Notes: a model not told the origin generated them from the letters alone. Shown: positions 1-12,520, numbered from the stretch's first letter. The stretch is 64,000 nt of DNA from Eucalyptus grandis (GCF_016545825.1 NC_052619.1:35999803-36063802); one strand, 5' to 3'. Numbers and translations: made by a program.

Positions 1-1509
1 CATTTTTATGTTTCTATCTCTCTCCTGCTGTCATCAGTTGCATCCGCTGCTATAAAAGCATCTAACAGCTAATCATGATTCATATGCTGTCTCCAGTGAT
101 CAGACTAAAAAAATGCAGAGGTTTTGGGGACAGGGGGATGGGTGCCCTCAGAAATTTTTTGGCAGACACCCACTCAATCTTTGTCCACTCTGTGTTCTAC
201 GCACCCTAAGTGAAAACTGAGTTTTCCAGGTTATATCTTATGATGAAGTGCTCTGAGGTGATCTCATGTCGATGTTCTGTAAAAAGTTTCTTAAACAAAG
301 GATTTTCTCTATATAGCAGTTATGCTCTCTGAATTAAGTTACTTCTGAAGAAGGGAGAACAACATTATAAGATATTAGAATTTGACTTTAAGTAATTCAA
401 TGTCACAGTGGAAATGAGAGTTTTACATGTTTGGATGACATAAAATGAGATTAAGACTGGGTTGTCCCTGCCTCAGTTTCCTGTATGGCTAAAAGAGGTG
501 AGCTTCATTCATTCTGTGGAGCATTGTGGAGACTCGTTCAGTGTTCTAAATGTGGTGGATTGTCTTGTCTAGAGTCCATGTTAAGGTTCTGTGTTTTTAA
601 TATCGCAGCAGTCATCTTAAGCTTTCTGTGAGGGTGAAGATGAATTGATCGGAAATTGCCACCAGAGGAATCTCCATGTTAAATTGTTTACATTTTCAAT
701 AGATGAGATGATGGCATAATGGGAGAGAACTTGCAATGTTGAAGTGCCTCTAATGGCAAAATTGGCAACATTTTTTGTTTAATATAGACTCCAACATTCA
801 TGAACTTGTTTTGTGGCGCCGAATCTTGTGTATTCTTTGGTTAGCTCTTTATATTATTACCCTTACCAAAAAAAAAAAAAAAAACATTCATGAACTACCT
901 TTGCCTCATAAAATAACTTCAAAGTTTTTTATATGCTTCCTCTGCTGGATGTCCTTTAGGGTTAGTTCTTTCACTTGGAAAATTAGCTTCTGACAGTCTG
1001 GCCAGCTCTAGACGGAGGCAGCTGCAGATGCTATAATCATTTTCTTAAGAAAATCAAGCACCAACTAACCTTTTGGATTTGGAAATAATGATATGCTTCA
1101 TGTTAATCTGGTAAAGATACTGAATATTCATCAAGCTTTATAGGATTCAGTCTCTGAATTCAAACTCACTGCATGATCATAGGGCCCTTTACTGATTCAG
1201 CTGCTTCTTTTTATCTACTTTATTTTGCTGTGGTGTTTTCTGGTCTTCTCCAACTCTAGTGTGTTTGTACTTTGAGTTTTTCTCTGGGTACATGAATTTA
1301 TGCCCTTCAATGGCACCTTTCTCAAACTGAGGAATTAAATAACCAGAGAAGCTTCTTATTCAAATACAGTTTTTAACTGGCCATCATTTACATGGCCTTG
1401 CTTGCACAATCACATTACAGCTTGGGTGTGGTCTTATTGTGATTGGATCAACATTTGCAGGAAATTCAGGTTTCTAATATGCCTGTCTCATACTGAAAAC
1501 TGTATTCAG
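1..1509 (+). other. HSFA5 intron (3' part)
   Basis: Non-coding, T-rich stretch ending in a canonical CAG acceptor directly before the HSFA5 exon at 1510. Plant HSF genes have one conserved intron inside the DNA-binding-domain coding region, and the exon that follows begins at just that point in the domain (GFRKIDPERW). The first exon and the donor site lie left of the window. The only recognisable content is a short LINE tail at 806-882. Confidence 0.8.
793..895 (+). mobile_element. 5'-truncated LINE tail with 13-bp TSD
   Basis: A 77-bp LINE 3' end (806-882) ending in a poly-A run, flanked by perfect 13-bp direct repeats (aacattcatgaac) at 793-805 and 883-895. The non-poly-A part is nearly the same as the 3' end of the longer LINE at 21070-22158 (shared ttgtgtattctttggttag and attacccttacc before the A-tail), so both belong to one family. 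It is a target-primed insertion truncated almost at once, lying in the sense orientation in the HSFA5 intron. Confidence 0.9.
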
Positions 1510-2736
1510 GGATTCCGAAAAATTGATCCTGAGCGATGGGAGTTTGCTAATGAAGAATTTGTGAAGGACAAAAAACATCTTCTCAAAAACATCCACCGTA
1601 GAAAGCCCATCCATAGCCATAGTCAGCCTCAAGGTTCAATGGTGGACTCTGAAAGAGCAGCATATGAAGAAGAACTAGAGAAGCTCAACCGTGATAAAAG
1701 TGCCCTTGAAGCAAAGATTGTGAGGCTCAAGCAGCAGCAGTCTATTGGGAAGCTTCATATGGGGGAACTTTTTCAGCGAGTGGGAGGAATGGAGCAGAGG
1801 CAGGAGGATTTGCTTGCATTCCTAGAGAAAAATCTCCAGAATCCTAATTTTGTTGAACATCTGACTCGAAAAGTCAAGTCTCTGGATCTATCAGCATATA
1901 AAAAAAAGAGAAGGCTTCCCCACACTGATCATGGAAGGCCAGGGGCGGAGAACAGTCTGGATACTCATAGTAGCTCTAGACTGGAGCTTGGAAATATTTT
2001 CCAGCAAGATTTCTCAAATAAGCTCAGGCTTGAGTTATCACCTGCAGTTTCGGATATTAATTTGGTTTCCAATAGCACACATAGTTCATACGAAGATGGG
2101 GGAAGCCCACGGAGAATTACATCAGAAAGTGACCCTAAAGATGCTCCAATGGGAACTGAGAGCCTTTTAAGTGCACCTGAAGCAGTAGAGCTTTCAGATA
2201 CAGGGACTTCCTTCACGTTCAAGATGGATTCATCTATGCAAAGGAAACCACCAGTAGATGAAAGCCCAAGGATGCATCCGTTGCCCATGAATCTAACTAC
2301 TGAAGAGGGAGATAACAATGTTTCGTGCCAACTAAATCTATCTCTTGCATCTTCTCTACTGCAAGTTGACCACAGTCAACAATTCAATCGTTTGAATGTG
2401 CTAGGTTCAGAAACTAGCAAGTCTCCAGATGCAAGGTCAAATGCCAGCATCACAGAATCTGGTTTTGGGGTTCTCCAGAAGAATAAGAATTCAGATGAAG
2501 AGCGTACAAATTCCTCGTTGCCTGAGGCTCAAAACAACAATCAACCTATAGCTCCTGCTTCGGGTAGAATAAACGATGTGTTTTGGGAGCAGTTTTTGAC
2601 AGAAAGGCCCGGAGCATTGGAGAATGAGGAGGCTTGTTCTAGTTACAGGGAAAACTCGTACGACGTGCATGGCGATCAAAGACCAGGCCCTGGAATGTCC
2701 AGAAATTCTAAAAGCATGGAGCGGCTCACGCTGTGA
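1510..2736 (+). CDS. HSFA5: Heat stress transcription factor A-5, last exon
   Basis: This exon encodes 408 residues of a nuclear heat-shock transcription factor; class A5 factors are known to pair with and repress class A4 HSFs. It opens inside the winged-helix DNA-binding domain (GFRKIDPERWEFANEEF), then has the basic end of that domain (KNIHRRKPIHSHS). A heptad-repeat HR-A/B coiled coil follows at about residues 45-115, and a basic nuclear-import cluster (KKKRRLP) near residue 131. An A5-typical block (NIFQQDFSNKLRLELSPA) comes next, then an AHA-type activator motif (NDVFWEQFLTERPG) from residue 355 and a leucine-rich C-terminus (SMERLTL). About 75 residues of exon 1 lie outside the window. 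In-frame codons run upstream to 1402, but that is intron: the acceptor CAG sits at 1507-1509 and homology begins exactly there. No frame damage. Identification as A5 rather than A4 rests on the HR-A/B and tail motifs. Confidence 0.93.
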   Translation, partial: GFRKIDPERWEFANEEFVKDKKHLLKNIHRRKPIHSHSQPQGSMVDSERAAYEEELEKLNRDKSALEAKIVRLKQQQSIGKLHMGELFQRVGGMEQRQEDLLAFLEKNLQNPNFVEHLTRKVKSLDLSAYKKKRRLPHTDHGRPGAENSLDTHSSSRLELGNIFQQDFSNKLRLELSPAVSDINLVSNSTHSSYEDGGSPRRITSESDPKDAPMGTESLLSAPEAVELSDTGTSFTFKMDSSMQRKPPVDESPRMHPLPMNLTTEEGDNNVSCQLNLSLASSLLQVDHSQQFNRLNVLGSETSKSPDARSNASITESGFGVLQKNKNSDEERTNSSLPEAQNNNQPIAPASGRINDVFWEQFLTERPGALENEEACSSYRENSYDVHGDQRPGPGMSRNSKSMERLTL

Positions 2737-3360
2737 GAGTAAAGCCGGAGGTGGAGATCAATGACAGCTTTCTTTGGGTTTCGTATTGACCATCTTTGTC
2801 CATTGTACAACATGCTCATAATATGATTGTATCTCTGGATTTTGACAAATCACTCATTTAATAAGGCCATAGAAAATGAAGTTACATACGCTGGTTCATT
2901 TAGAGGCATGTAGCTCTACACAAACGCACCCCCGTTTTATTGTGATCATGAGGTGCTTTTGGGACTATTATTTCAATAGGACTCCATGGGCTAACGAGGC
3001 GCCAAATATAATCAGATATTTTGCCATTAATTCTTGCCAAGTGTTCGACGTCATATGTAATTTGGGAACTTATGTCAATTTTTATGTCAGGATATACTCA
3101 ATTGAGATGTACCTGTGGAAGAGAATACTTGTACCATCCCCTGCTCGTGACTCTCGCAATGAGAAGGGAGCTCCTCAGCTCTTGACACTCCCCTGTTGAT
3201 GGTGAAGGATGGTCTAGTTTTGCCTGCCTTGGATCAAAGATCATGAGAGGAGCAGGTAGTTTCTATTGACAGGTGGTTGGAGTCACTAGCTGGTCCAGGG
3301 ACTAAAAGAAGTGGGCAAGAAAGTGACTTCGGATTTGGGACAAATTCAACATTGAAGTAG
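2737..3360 (+). other. HSFA5 3'UTR and downstream flank
   Basis: Follows the HSFA5 stop codon. Open frames here are short and resemble nothing I know. The first few hundred bases are presumably 3'UTR; A-rich stretches near 2860-2880 could hold the poly-A signal, but no site is clear. No gene seen. Confidence 0.5.
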
Positions 3361-3830
3361 ATTTAAAAAAAATTGATTAGTATTCCTAAAAACTCCAAAC
3401 GTACATTTATCACAAATTTATCTTAAATTAATTTTTAACCATAAAAAACTCTAAACTATTACAACTATGATAAATTTATATGACTACAAAAAACTCAAAA
3501 CTAGTATGTTTGTAATAAATTTACTCTAAATTAATTTGATTTAGATTAACAGATAAATAAATAAATAATAAAAAAGAGTCTACATTAAATTTATATTAAA
3601 AATTAGTTCACTATTTATTAATATCATTCATCGTTTTAATTTGACAAATTCAATTATATTTCATTCCAAAAATTTATAAAATTTGGAGACAAAACAACCA
3701 ATCCATATTCCATTATTAAATTTAACATTTAACAATAAGTCCAAAAAAATAATTTGCATTTCACCATCAAATATAACAAGAAGTCTTTCTCCCTTTCTTA
3801 TTTTTATTTTTTACATATTTATATTCGACC
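3361..3830. repeat. AT-rich TIR-element remnant
   Basis: Repeats of the type ACTCCAAAC...ATCACAAATTTATCTTAAATTAA occur several times in both orientations. The same vocabulary (aaactcc or ccccaaac with gtgacaaattta) builds the complete Mutator-type MITE at 55528-55934 and the element at 45600-46096. This copy looks like a degenerate relative; its termini are not resolved. Confidence 0.5.
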
Positions 3831-4518
3831 CCTCATTTTCTGAATTTTTTTAAAAATTGATCCGTACGTGTTCAAATCATGTGTAAGAACTTCAAATTCA
3901 CGTGTTCGAGCGTGGCAAGAAGGTCGACCACATATCAAATTTTCCGACACCTATCGACCGCGTATCGAAGCGTGTTGGACATGTGTCGAAGTACATGTCC
4001 GACACGATACAAAAGTTATCGGAAAGTGTCAATACATTATACATGCCAGTTAATTGATATATTAATTTGAAATTTTATCTTTTCATTTATCATAGATGTA
4101 GATGTGTGTACGTTAGAGAATTCTGATGGCATTAACTTAAAATAGAATTAGGTACCGACTACTTATCACGGAGGGTCGGCTGGGGACCCCCATGGAAGTG
4201 CGGGCTCTTATTTCTCTTGTTCTTTTCCAGCTTTTCTTTCACATGTGGGGGGGGAGTATGAATAAAGGATCTTGGCGCTTTAAGCACGATGGCGGGCAAA
4301 CAGTAACGCAATTATCAGCAACGAAAAAGACGAGATCCCACTGTCTTGCATTGATGATCCCTCCCCTCCCCCTCCAACCACCATTGCCAAAAGCACTCCT
4401 CCATTCCTCTCTCTCTCTCTCTCTCTAGGTCCTCTCTCTTTCTCTATACTTCACAGGAACGCCGCCGCAGAAACCAAGAAGAGAAACCCAAGACAAACTT
4501 CAAGAAACCACACCCAAG
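3831..4518. other. RALF upstream region
   Basis: Contains a block at 3845-4045 rich in cgtgttcgagc and tcgacac/cgaca motifs, typical of degenerate plant repeats but not assigned. Nearer the gene there is a CT microsatellite at about 4406-4426, common in plant 5' leaders. No clear TATA box was identified. It presumably includes the RALF promoter and 5'UTR. Confidence 0.45.
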
Positions 4519-4960
4519 ATGCTACTTCAGATCAGCCTCAACCTCAACCTCAACCTCAACCCAAGAACCACCACCTTGTCCCTACCCCTCCTCCTCCTCC
4601 TCTCTCCTCTTCCTCTTCCATACCCACCTCGCCGTTTGCAATGCCGTTCCAGTTCTGGGCACTCGCGGCGAGATCGACGTGGCGCTGAAGCGGGCGCGTC
4701 CGCAGAGCGTGCGGGACTGCTTGTCGGAGGCGGAGGCGGAGACGGCGGCGGACGACTTGGAGGCCGAGGCCAGCCGGAGAGTGCTGCTGGTGCAGCAGAA
4801 GAAGTACATCAGCTACGAGACGCTGAGGCGGGACATGGTCCCTTGCACGACGGCCGGGGCGTCGTACTACAACTGCCACGCCGGGACGGCGAACCCCTAC
4901 AACCGGGGCTGCGAGGTCATCACCTACTGCGCGAGGAACATTAGGGACATCAAGACTTGA
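4519..4960 (+). CDS. RALF-type secreted peptide precursor (frameshifted)
   Basis: Encodes a rapid alkalinization factor, a secreted cysteine-rich peptide that signals through CrRLK1L receptor kinases (FERONIA family) at the cell surface. The mature region shows the RALF hallmarks: a dibasic processing site RRVL, the YISY motif, GASYYNC, NPYNRGC, and four cysteines (VPC, YNC, RGC, TYC). The C-terminus ARNIRDIKT and the ETLRRDMVPC stretch resemble RALF24-type members. The mature part is in the frame running to the stop at 4958-4960, but that frame has no upstream ATG. The only plausible start, ATG 4519, opens a leucine-rich signal-peptide-like sequence in another frame, and the hydrophobic stretch resumes in the mature frame (LLFLFHTHLAVCNA). 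The shift lies near the CTC repeats at about 4587-4605. It is either a real 1-nt indel that kills the gene or an assembly error. Intronless, as expected for RALFs. Confidence 0.82.
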
Positions 4961-7271
4961 GGGGGCGGCACTGGCTGGCTGCATGGTGGGTGTCTGATCT
5001 TCGGTGGGGTTGTCGGTGGTAACCAAATTTTTTAACTTAGTTTCTGTGTGACTGTCATTGCCTCTCGGGAGTGCTTGTCGTTTGGCTGCAATGTGGCGCT
5101 GTTGATGTATATGTTGTGATCCCAATGGTGAGTCGATCCGTGATCACGAAGAAGAAGCGGCGTCTTTGGAAACCGAACCCTTCTTTATTAAGTATGATGA
5201 TGCTCGACGAGCACCTGTTGACATGACCCTGTCTAGTATGTACACTACCAGTGTTCAATAATGTTGATTCTTTGCTGGGGATAATGAGATGCAGCCTCCC
5301 TTATAAAGGGCTTTTGACGTCGAGATTTGGTGAATGATAGAATGGGTTTTTCATTATAGTATTTATGAGAATAGTTGTAGGTATTTTGCCACTGTAACTG
5401 TATCCTATTTCAGTTTCAATTTGAAAATTTGTCTGCTTGGCGAAGCACTTCTCATTGTGATTATTGACTCGCTTGCCATGAAAATTAAGCCGAATTGGGA
5501 TTTAAGTTGTTGGAGACTTGATGCTAAACTTCTCTATGCCTTCAGAATCAGAATCGACAATTTGGTCCTCCATAAAAATGCTTGATGGAAGTTATCCTAT
5601 TTACCCTGAAATTCAACATGTATGGAGTCCGAATTTGTGGTTTTGACTGGCTGATAACCTAATCGTCTTACAAATTGGGTGACCAAGAATCTATAAGCCA
5701 TATATATTAGGGAGCCAACAGCATGACTATTAAAGTGCACAGCATATCTAAGTGCTTTTATGTCTGAAATAACCGTAAAATTGGCAACAATCAAGCATTT
5801 GTTTGGCTTGGTGATCACATTGTACACGTATCAAATCTAGAAGTGGTTAAGTTTTTACTGCCTGTGCTTACAATATCTCATTATTCATTAGCATGACGAT
5901 TGAAAAACTTTTTTGTCACCTTGATATAGTATGGCCTTATCTATCATAATATCCTTCATTCCTCTATGCGCTAAATGCATGGCCACATGTACTCTAATGG
6001 TTCCTTGTATCATTGATACTGGAGCTGGTGTTAGGGAAGACCAAATTAGTAGCAAACAGTCTTTTGTCGACATCTAGATGCTCATTTTGTGGATAGATTT
6101 CCCATGGAGATCCGATTCATCAAGTATCACACTTTATCTCTTTCATAGTTGACAATAAGAGGATGATAAAGGCAACAAATCTTGAGTGGCCATTCCACTG
6201 AGTGGCTTAGAGTCTCAGATACAAGTAACATGGGAAACCCATGAAGTTCAATGTCAATCACAAGCCATGTATGCTCGTGAGGAAATCAAAAGTCAAAATG
6301 AATCAAATGGTGATTACGTTGGAAGGAATGCAAGGCCCATACTAAATGTGAAAGGACTTCTGACAGCATCTTGCTCTGTAAGTTTCTATATTGTTGTGTA
6401 CAAACTATGTGGGTGCATCAACAGGTGGTTTATTGCACTTGCCATGTCCATGTTCCCCTTAGAAAGATGCAGAAGAGTGAAAGTATGCAAACGGAATACT
6501 ATCAATGTAAGTAACCCATCAAATTCTCAAATTTTCTTCAAGAAAAAAAAAGTTAAAATGCCCCAAGTCAATCATACATGCAACATCATTGATCTGACAC
6601 TAGAAAGCCATGAAACTAGGCTTGATAGTGGTGGTAATAGATCCCCTTCCTGATACAGCATTCAGTAATTGCTGTAACATATGTTCTTATTCTGTAATAG
6701 CCTGCTAGATCCCATTATAGTACTGGACACCAAAAAATGGAGAGAGAAATGGGGACACAGAAGAGGATCTGGTGGTGTGATCAGCTGGAGGAATGATAAG
6801 ATGATGAGATTCCCTTAGTAGAAAAAAAGTAAGGAGAGCCCAATGCTTCTTTCTGTGGAGGTGGCTGCCTCCATCAGGTGTGGATGTGGATAAGTGAGTT
6901 TATAGTGCCCAATGCTTCTTTTTTGCAATGCATGTGTACGGGCATTATGCGTATATCTATTGAGATTAGTTGAGTTGAAATGACTCAATACCCATATTAT
7001 TATTAAACAAGTACATAGGACCGATATATGACATGGGAGTACTTGAGGACTTCCAAAGAAGCAAGAGACGATGATTCAGTCTTTCTTAGATAAATTGAGG
7101 CAGCCAGTATGCAGATCAAGCGTGAAGCTTAGAAAAATCGTAGAAAACAAGAGAACCAGTGATCTTTGAAGATAACCATTAGTAAAATTTGAGGAAGGAC
7201 CGAAGTCATATTTGGGAAGTTCACAACTTGAGAGAACTAGTTACATGTTGGGAAGGCATTTTCATGGACTT
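4961..7271. other. Intergenic, no recognised gene
   Basis: The first roughly 350 bases are presumably RALF 3'UTR and terminator. Beyond that, only short open frames exist (the longest runs 6186-6653) with no motif I can name. Around 5600-6180 the translated + frames look like a protein relic broken by many stops, possibly an old gene or pol fragment; not assignable by eye. Confidence 0.4.
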
Positions 7272-7323
7272 AAACTGAGTTGCTACTTCAACCAAAAAAA
7301 AAAAAAAAAAAACTGAGTTGCTA
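7272..7323 (+). mobile_element. Ultra-short poly-A insertion with 14-bp TSD
   Basis: Direct repeats of aaactgagttgcta at 7272-7285 and 7310-7323 flank only cttcaacc plus a run of about 16 A (7286-7309). This is the signature of LINE-type target-primed reverse transcription that stopped after copying the tail and a few bases of RNA. The ACC-poly-A junction matches that of the local LINE family (cttacc then A). Confidence 0.75.
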
Positions 7324-9393
7324 TGCATATTCAGGGTTTCAAACAGATGAATGGAGCAAAAATGTGATCAACGTAAGGAATTCCTGATAATTTCAGAGTT
7401 TTTGCAGACTGATCAGCCTTGAAGCTTGATGACTTGGGAGGGTGAACTCAAGGGGAACCATGGGGTAAGGTTTCTGATCATAGTGCAACTTTAGGTCCTT
7501 GTTTCTAGTTGTTGGCTGCCTAAGTGGATTGTCTACTTGAAGAAGCTTAAGTTTCTTCGATAATGTGGTCGAAGGAGCTTCAGTGTCCTAGTTACAAGTG
7601 ACCTTGAGAGCCTAACCATGTAATTGCCGATCTGCCTTAGGTAGATGCATAGTTGTAGAGTGATTCAGCCATTGTTACAAGCATACTTTTGGTCCAATCT
7701 TCTCTAGTATCTCTACCACAAATGTTGGTCATTTCGTGTGTCCTTCAATGTCAACTCAAGACAAACAACTTCTAACTAATACAGGGAAAATTTGATCTGC
7801 TGATATATGAAGCAAGGAGTTGAAAATCTATGCAAAGATGAGAAGATGTTCCATTTGAACTTGTTTTCTGTAGTAATGCTATAAGCCTGTTGTCAGCTCA
7901 TACTTTTTGGAGACGAGGAAAACTTATTTCTTTTTGTCAGTCAAGGAAAACCTTGCATGCCTTTTTGTGTTTGTCAGGCATCTTCTCTGTTTCCGCATTG
8001 CCTGGTCTCAATGCTTTTTGAGCCAGATGATGGAAATTAGCCCTGAAGATGCATTCTTGGTAGTCACTTTATATAGGGTCATGAATTTGGTCTGTCTTGC
8101 TCCTACCTGCTCCATATGGAAGTATATTCAGTAGCAATTGTATTCCGAGTGAATTAAGTCTTCTTTTTCATTGCACTTAGGATTAATGTCTTGAAAGGAG
8201 AACACTCGATTGGTTCATTTGTACCCCGTTGATATGTCAGTCAATCATCACTGTTACGTGGTATACTTTTGTCTGAGTGAAGTGACTGACTAAGCTTGCT
8301 TTTCTGAGTGAAGGAAGCCACTCAGTTATGACAGGATAACTTATACAACTTCAGCTTCCTCAGAAAAATTAACAAGCTGGTCCTTCACTTTGTACCAGCC
8401 AATCGAACTGTCTCATAGTACACTCACTCTGGAAGAACTCAAGTTCTAATCATGTCTAGGCCTCCATTGGCATGCTTGTTCATCCTATAGTAGCCCTGGA
8501 TCCGTTTTGCCTTTTGATCCAATTTCCCTTTTCTCCGTTGGTGCTTCCAGGGGACGTTATGCCAATGCTAAATTCATCGGTCTCTTGCTTTGACACACAA
8601 TTTAACGTAAAAGATTCACTGCGTTATTTTACCGAATGTACTCTGAGATGATGAGACCTTTCTGTTCTTGGAACAGAAGTTATGATGAACCATGACGACT
8701 AAACTTGTATTTATTTTGACGAGACAGGACAGTTATCTCTTAGGAAGCACAAGAGTTGATTTGCAGGTGGTATCATGGATTTGAAGCTCAAAAATAGAAG
8801 AAAAGCAGAGGCTGATAAGGTGTAGCTGGTGATAAACAATGTAATGTTGCAGTTGCTGTCGCTTGGTGAATTACGAATTGCGTCACAAGTTGTTGCTGAC
8901 CCGAATACAAAAGAATCTAAAATACCCGAGGTGGAATTTGATGTCAGATTAATATGTAAACGCACAGATGCCGTAACAATAACAGGCACGCATATATATA
9001 TTTGGGTCTGAATTTAAAGCATTTCATTATGTAATGTAAGATGAAGCGCCCAGTAAAGGGGCGTCATTACACAAAATGTCCCATAAAGCACGCATATTTG
9101 ATTCCTCCTCTCTGCTGGAAAAGAAAATTACAAGTTTGGTGAAGTTTTTGGTAGGTGAAGAGCCATAGAAAGGAGAGCACCCATTTTCAAAATGCGTGGC
9201 CTGTTGTGGCATCAATTTGAGCACCAAGTACCTTAAAGCATCTTATTCTCAATGCCAACAAGAAGAGGACCACATCCACTATGGCCTTTGGTGTGATATA
9301 ATCAATTGATTGATTGTTGCGTATGGTCAACATGGAAGTGATTTTGTTCGCTTAAAAAACATCATCTAACGATAAAATTTGAGTTGGATAGTG
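7324..9393. other. Intergenic, no recognised gene
   Basis: Moderately AT-rich sequence with short frames on both strands and no domain, RNA gene or transposon terminus that I can recognise. Confidence 0.4.
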
Positions 9394-12300
9394 TTGATAC
9401 CTAAAAATGGCCAAAATAGGTATGGCCATTTGGCCATTTTGAGAGACATTGGTCTTGTGAGGCATTGACCAAGTGAGATATTTACTTTATAATTGCAAGA
9501 TGCATAGAAATTATGCCAATCATGTTGTTATTAGCATAGGTTTGGCCACTAGAATTTGCGACGATGTCGACATGGAAAAAGAGAAGTAGAGGCGGAGATT
9601 CTTGATCCTAGAGTCTTGAGATGTGGTTAGAATGGCTAAACAAGATGCACAGGCAGCTTGGACGGACGTGGCAAAAGTGACTGGTATGATCCCAACCCGG
9701 TTAAAAGTCTGACAACAGTTATTTTCTGATTAAACGCCATCTTTATAGCGTAGGAGTTTGGAAGATTATGGCAACACACATGGTAGAAGCAGATTGACAT
9801 AAGTGGAGAAACGGTTAGCATAATGCTAAACCAGTTAAAAGTCCGAGAAAATTGCGAAAATGCTTAACTTTTTGGGTCAAATCTTGTCATCCCCAAAGTA
9901 GAGGAATAATGTAGATCATGGCCAAAGATGTGGCTGAAGCGAATTGGCGTTCGTGGAAAAATGGTTAGCATGAGTATCAAATCCAATACTAGATATTGTT
10001 TCCACCCCGTGGGGCTTATCTCCAAAACTTTGGGGAACACATACAAAACGTAGAGAACAAGTCTTAAACCGTGGAAAGTGAGATTTTAGAGACTCATGAC
10101 TATAAAATAATATCTTAGGAAAGGACACGTGCACTTAATCAAATTTCAAGATTCTACTTATCCAAGTTTTAAATTGTTTTCTTTTTATCTTACGGAACTC
10201 TCACTCTTGTGAGTTTGTTTTGAGCTTGTGTTATCGTTCTTTAGCTCTAAGACACCCATAATCTTAGTCACGTTTCTTTCTAAGCTGTAAATCATTGAAT
10301 AATAATACAAGGACTACATGTGTTTCATATATGCAAATTCTCAGCTTGGTCTTCATTCAGAACTCTTCCTTGAAGGGGCTGGCATCCCATTCAGCCAATT
10401 TTAGGGGCACGCCCAGTGGAACTTTAGAGTGGAGCCAGTTAAAGGCTCTTTCTTTGCTTTTCATACGAATCTTTGGAGTAGGAACATGCCTGGGAGTAAT
10501 GCAAGGAGAACCACGCAAGCTGGGGTTGGGGATACCGCCCAGCAAAATGTTGAGGAAAACGATCAAATGCGAATGCTGGAAAGACTAATGTGGATATAAG
10601 CATGTTTTGGCAAGAAATGGATCATAGCCTAATCTGATATGCAAGGTGTTGTTCTTGAATTCATGGATGAAGTGTTTAAATCCATTATTGCCGACTCCTC
10701 CAATGATCTAAAATAGTTGATCAAAAGCTCCTTTTACTGAATTCGGGCAAGGGGAGAGGCTCCGTAAAGAATCATATTAGACTAGAGTTTGACAAGAACC
10801 AGGTAGACCCAGTAGGTATGCTGAAAACCAGTCACGACCTCCAGTGTGGAAATGTTCAATTATTGCGAAAGCCAAAACTTGATTTGAGTTCTTTACTAGG
10901 GGACTCTAGTCATGGCGAGAACTGTGGCTAAGGAGTGAATGCCAGTGAGCAAGATTTGGCATCGATTACATACCTTAGTTTGGCTGGTTTGACGAGCACA
11001 TTGATTGTCGACCTGGGTATGTTTAATGTCAAACCCGTACTTATATCTTGGGTAGCAGCCGCCAATGTTGGGCGCGTTGCCGGATGGGGGCAGATACAGG
11101 CTGTAACCTCATCATATCTCGATCCCTGTTCCACAACCCTGACTTGGTCAATACTGACAGTTTTTGTCCCATACAATTTCACACGCGCTACGATGCTGGC
11201 AAGGTTCCCTGGTTTGGCCGGCTCTGAGGATAGTTCTGGTGCCAACCCACTTTAAACCAAGCCAACCATGGCGATACTGGCTTGCCACCGATCCACCTCA
11301 AACATTTACTCAGACAGGTGCTACTCGAGTCCAAGATACCAATTGCCTCAATCCACGGGAGTATAACCAATGGGAAAGGCTAGGGGTTGGCAATGTAGAG
11401 AATTAGGCCAATCTCAATATACTGAGTGTACGACCAATAGGGGCAAATCGAAATGCCAAATTATGCCCCAAAACGGCTAGCAGGCAGTTGGAAATAAAAA
11501 TCAAGTTGCTGGGGGGGCATAATCCTTTACAAAACATAAGGCAAAATCTACTTCCACCAGATGCCAAAACGCCATTATGTGGAGATAACGCGGGGATAGG
11601 GCATATAGCTGAATTGGTTAGGGCAAATAGCACAATTCTTCACTACTTTAACTAGTGAAGGTGATCAATTTACCATACAACACTTAAGAAAGTTTGTGGG
11701 CTGGTAATGATTTCTTGAAGTAAAAGGTTGCTTCCATTGTCATTGACAAAAGTAGCCTTTTCTAAGTATGCTAGCTTGCTTGAACTCTATCCATACATGG
11801 CAAGGAATGGAAAAAAAAACAGTTCCACTTTCAATTTGATAGGACCAAACTCGAAATTTTAACGGTCGAATTGGTGAAGACATGCCAAAGCCGTAATGAG
11901 CCAATGGGACATTTCTTTCTAGATTCAAACAAGGGACGAAGCGTTGTTGTATTACCTTGTTTGAGACCGATTATACTAAGATAGCATGTAAAGGCTTGCA
12001 GAAAATTAAAGAAACAGAAAATGAAGGAAAGTACCATTTTTTCCATATCTAAGGAGCACTTTCCCACTGGGTCGATTTAGAAGAGGAAGAAGAATGTCAG
12101 GTAGAAATGGCGAAGAATAGCTAGTGCTTCTCTATTGATATTTTCGAAAGCCGATCAATTTTTTACATTTTATTTTAAAAGATAGGCAAGTACAATTGCC
12201 TGCGGGTCCTATGTGAGTAATTTCATGTAAGGATTACAGTCAGACATGTGGCACAGGCAACTATCATACAATGGTCGGCACACACGTGGTAAGAGCGGTT

Positions 12301-12520
12301 CGCATGATGCCAAACGGGCTATATAAGATCGAGAAGAGTGCATGAATGGTTATTTTCCGTTCAAATGTTATTCCTAAAATATAGGAGTTACAAAGACCGT
12401 GGACCATCCATTGGCAGAAGCAGATTGACATGTATGGAGAAACGGTTGGTATGTTGATAAACTAGTTGAAAGCATGAGAAAGTTGTGGTGATGTTATTTC
12501 TAGTGAACGTGACAAATTGT
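9394..12520 (+). mobile_element. Decayed LTR retrotransposon
   Basis: Two diverged direct repeats mark old LTRs. The block at about 9668-9860 recurs at about 12288-12490, sharing agcagattgacat, ggagaaacggtt and the surrounding order of words. The left LTR runs roughly 9394-10320 and the right one roughly 12230-12520. The internal part carries a degenerate gag zinc knuckle near 11385-11435 (QCRELGQSQYTEC, histidine lost). No intact protease, RT or integrase is visible and the frames are broken throughout. It is an old, dead element; superfamily uncertain. Confidence 0.65.

Noticed and set aside
1402..1509. HSFA5 coding start at the in-frame ATG 1402
   Set aside because: The residues before GFRKID show no HSF homology, and a good splice acceptor lies precisely at the homology border; an HSF starting here would lack most of its DNA-binding domain.
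4556..5125. 189-codon minus-strand frame over the RALF gene
   Set aside because: Antisense shadow of the GC-rich RALF coding region.
6186..6653. 155-codon frame as a host gene
   Set aside because: No family recognised, mixed composition, no splice or start context; left as unassigned intergenic sequence.
10928..11255. Overlapping frames of about 105 codons on both strands
   Set aside because: Lie inside the decayed LTR element, with no recognisable domain and both strands open; most likely relic sequence.
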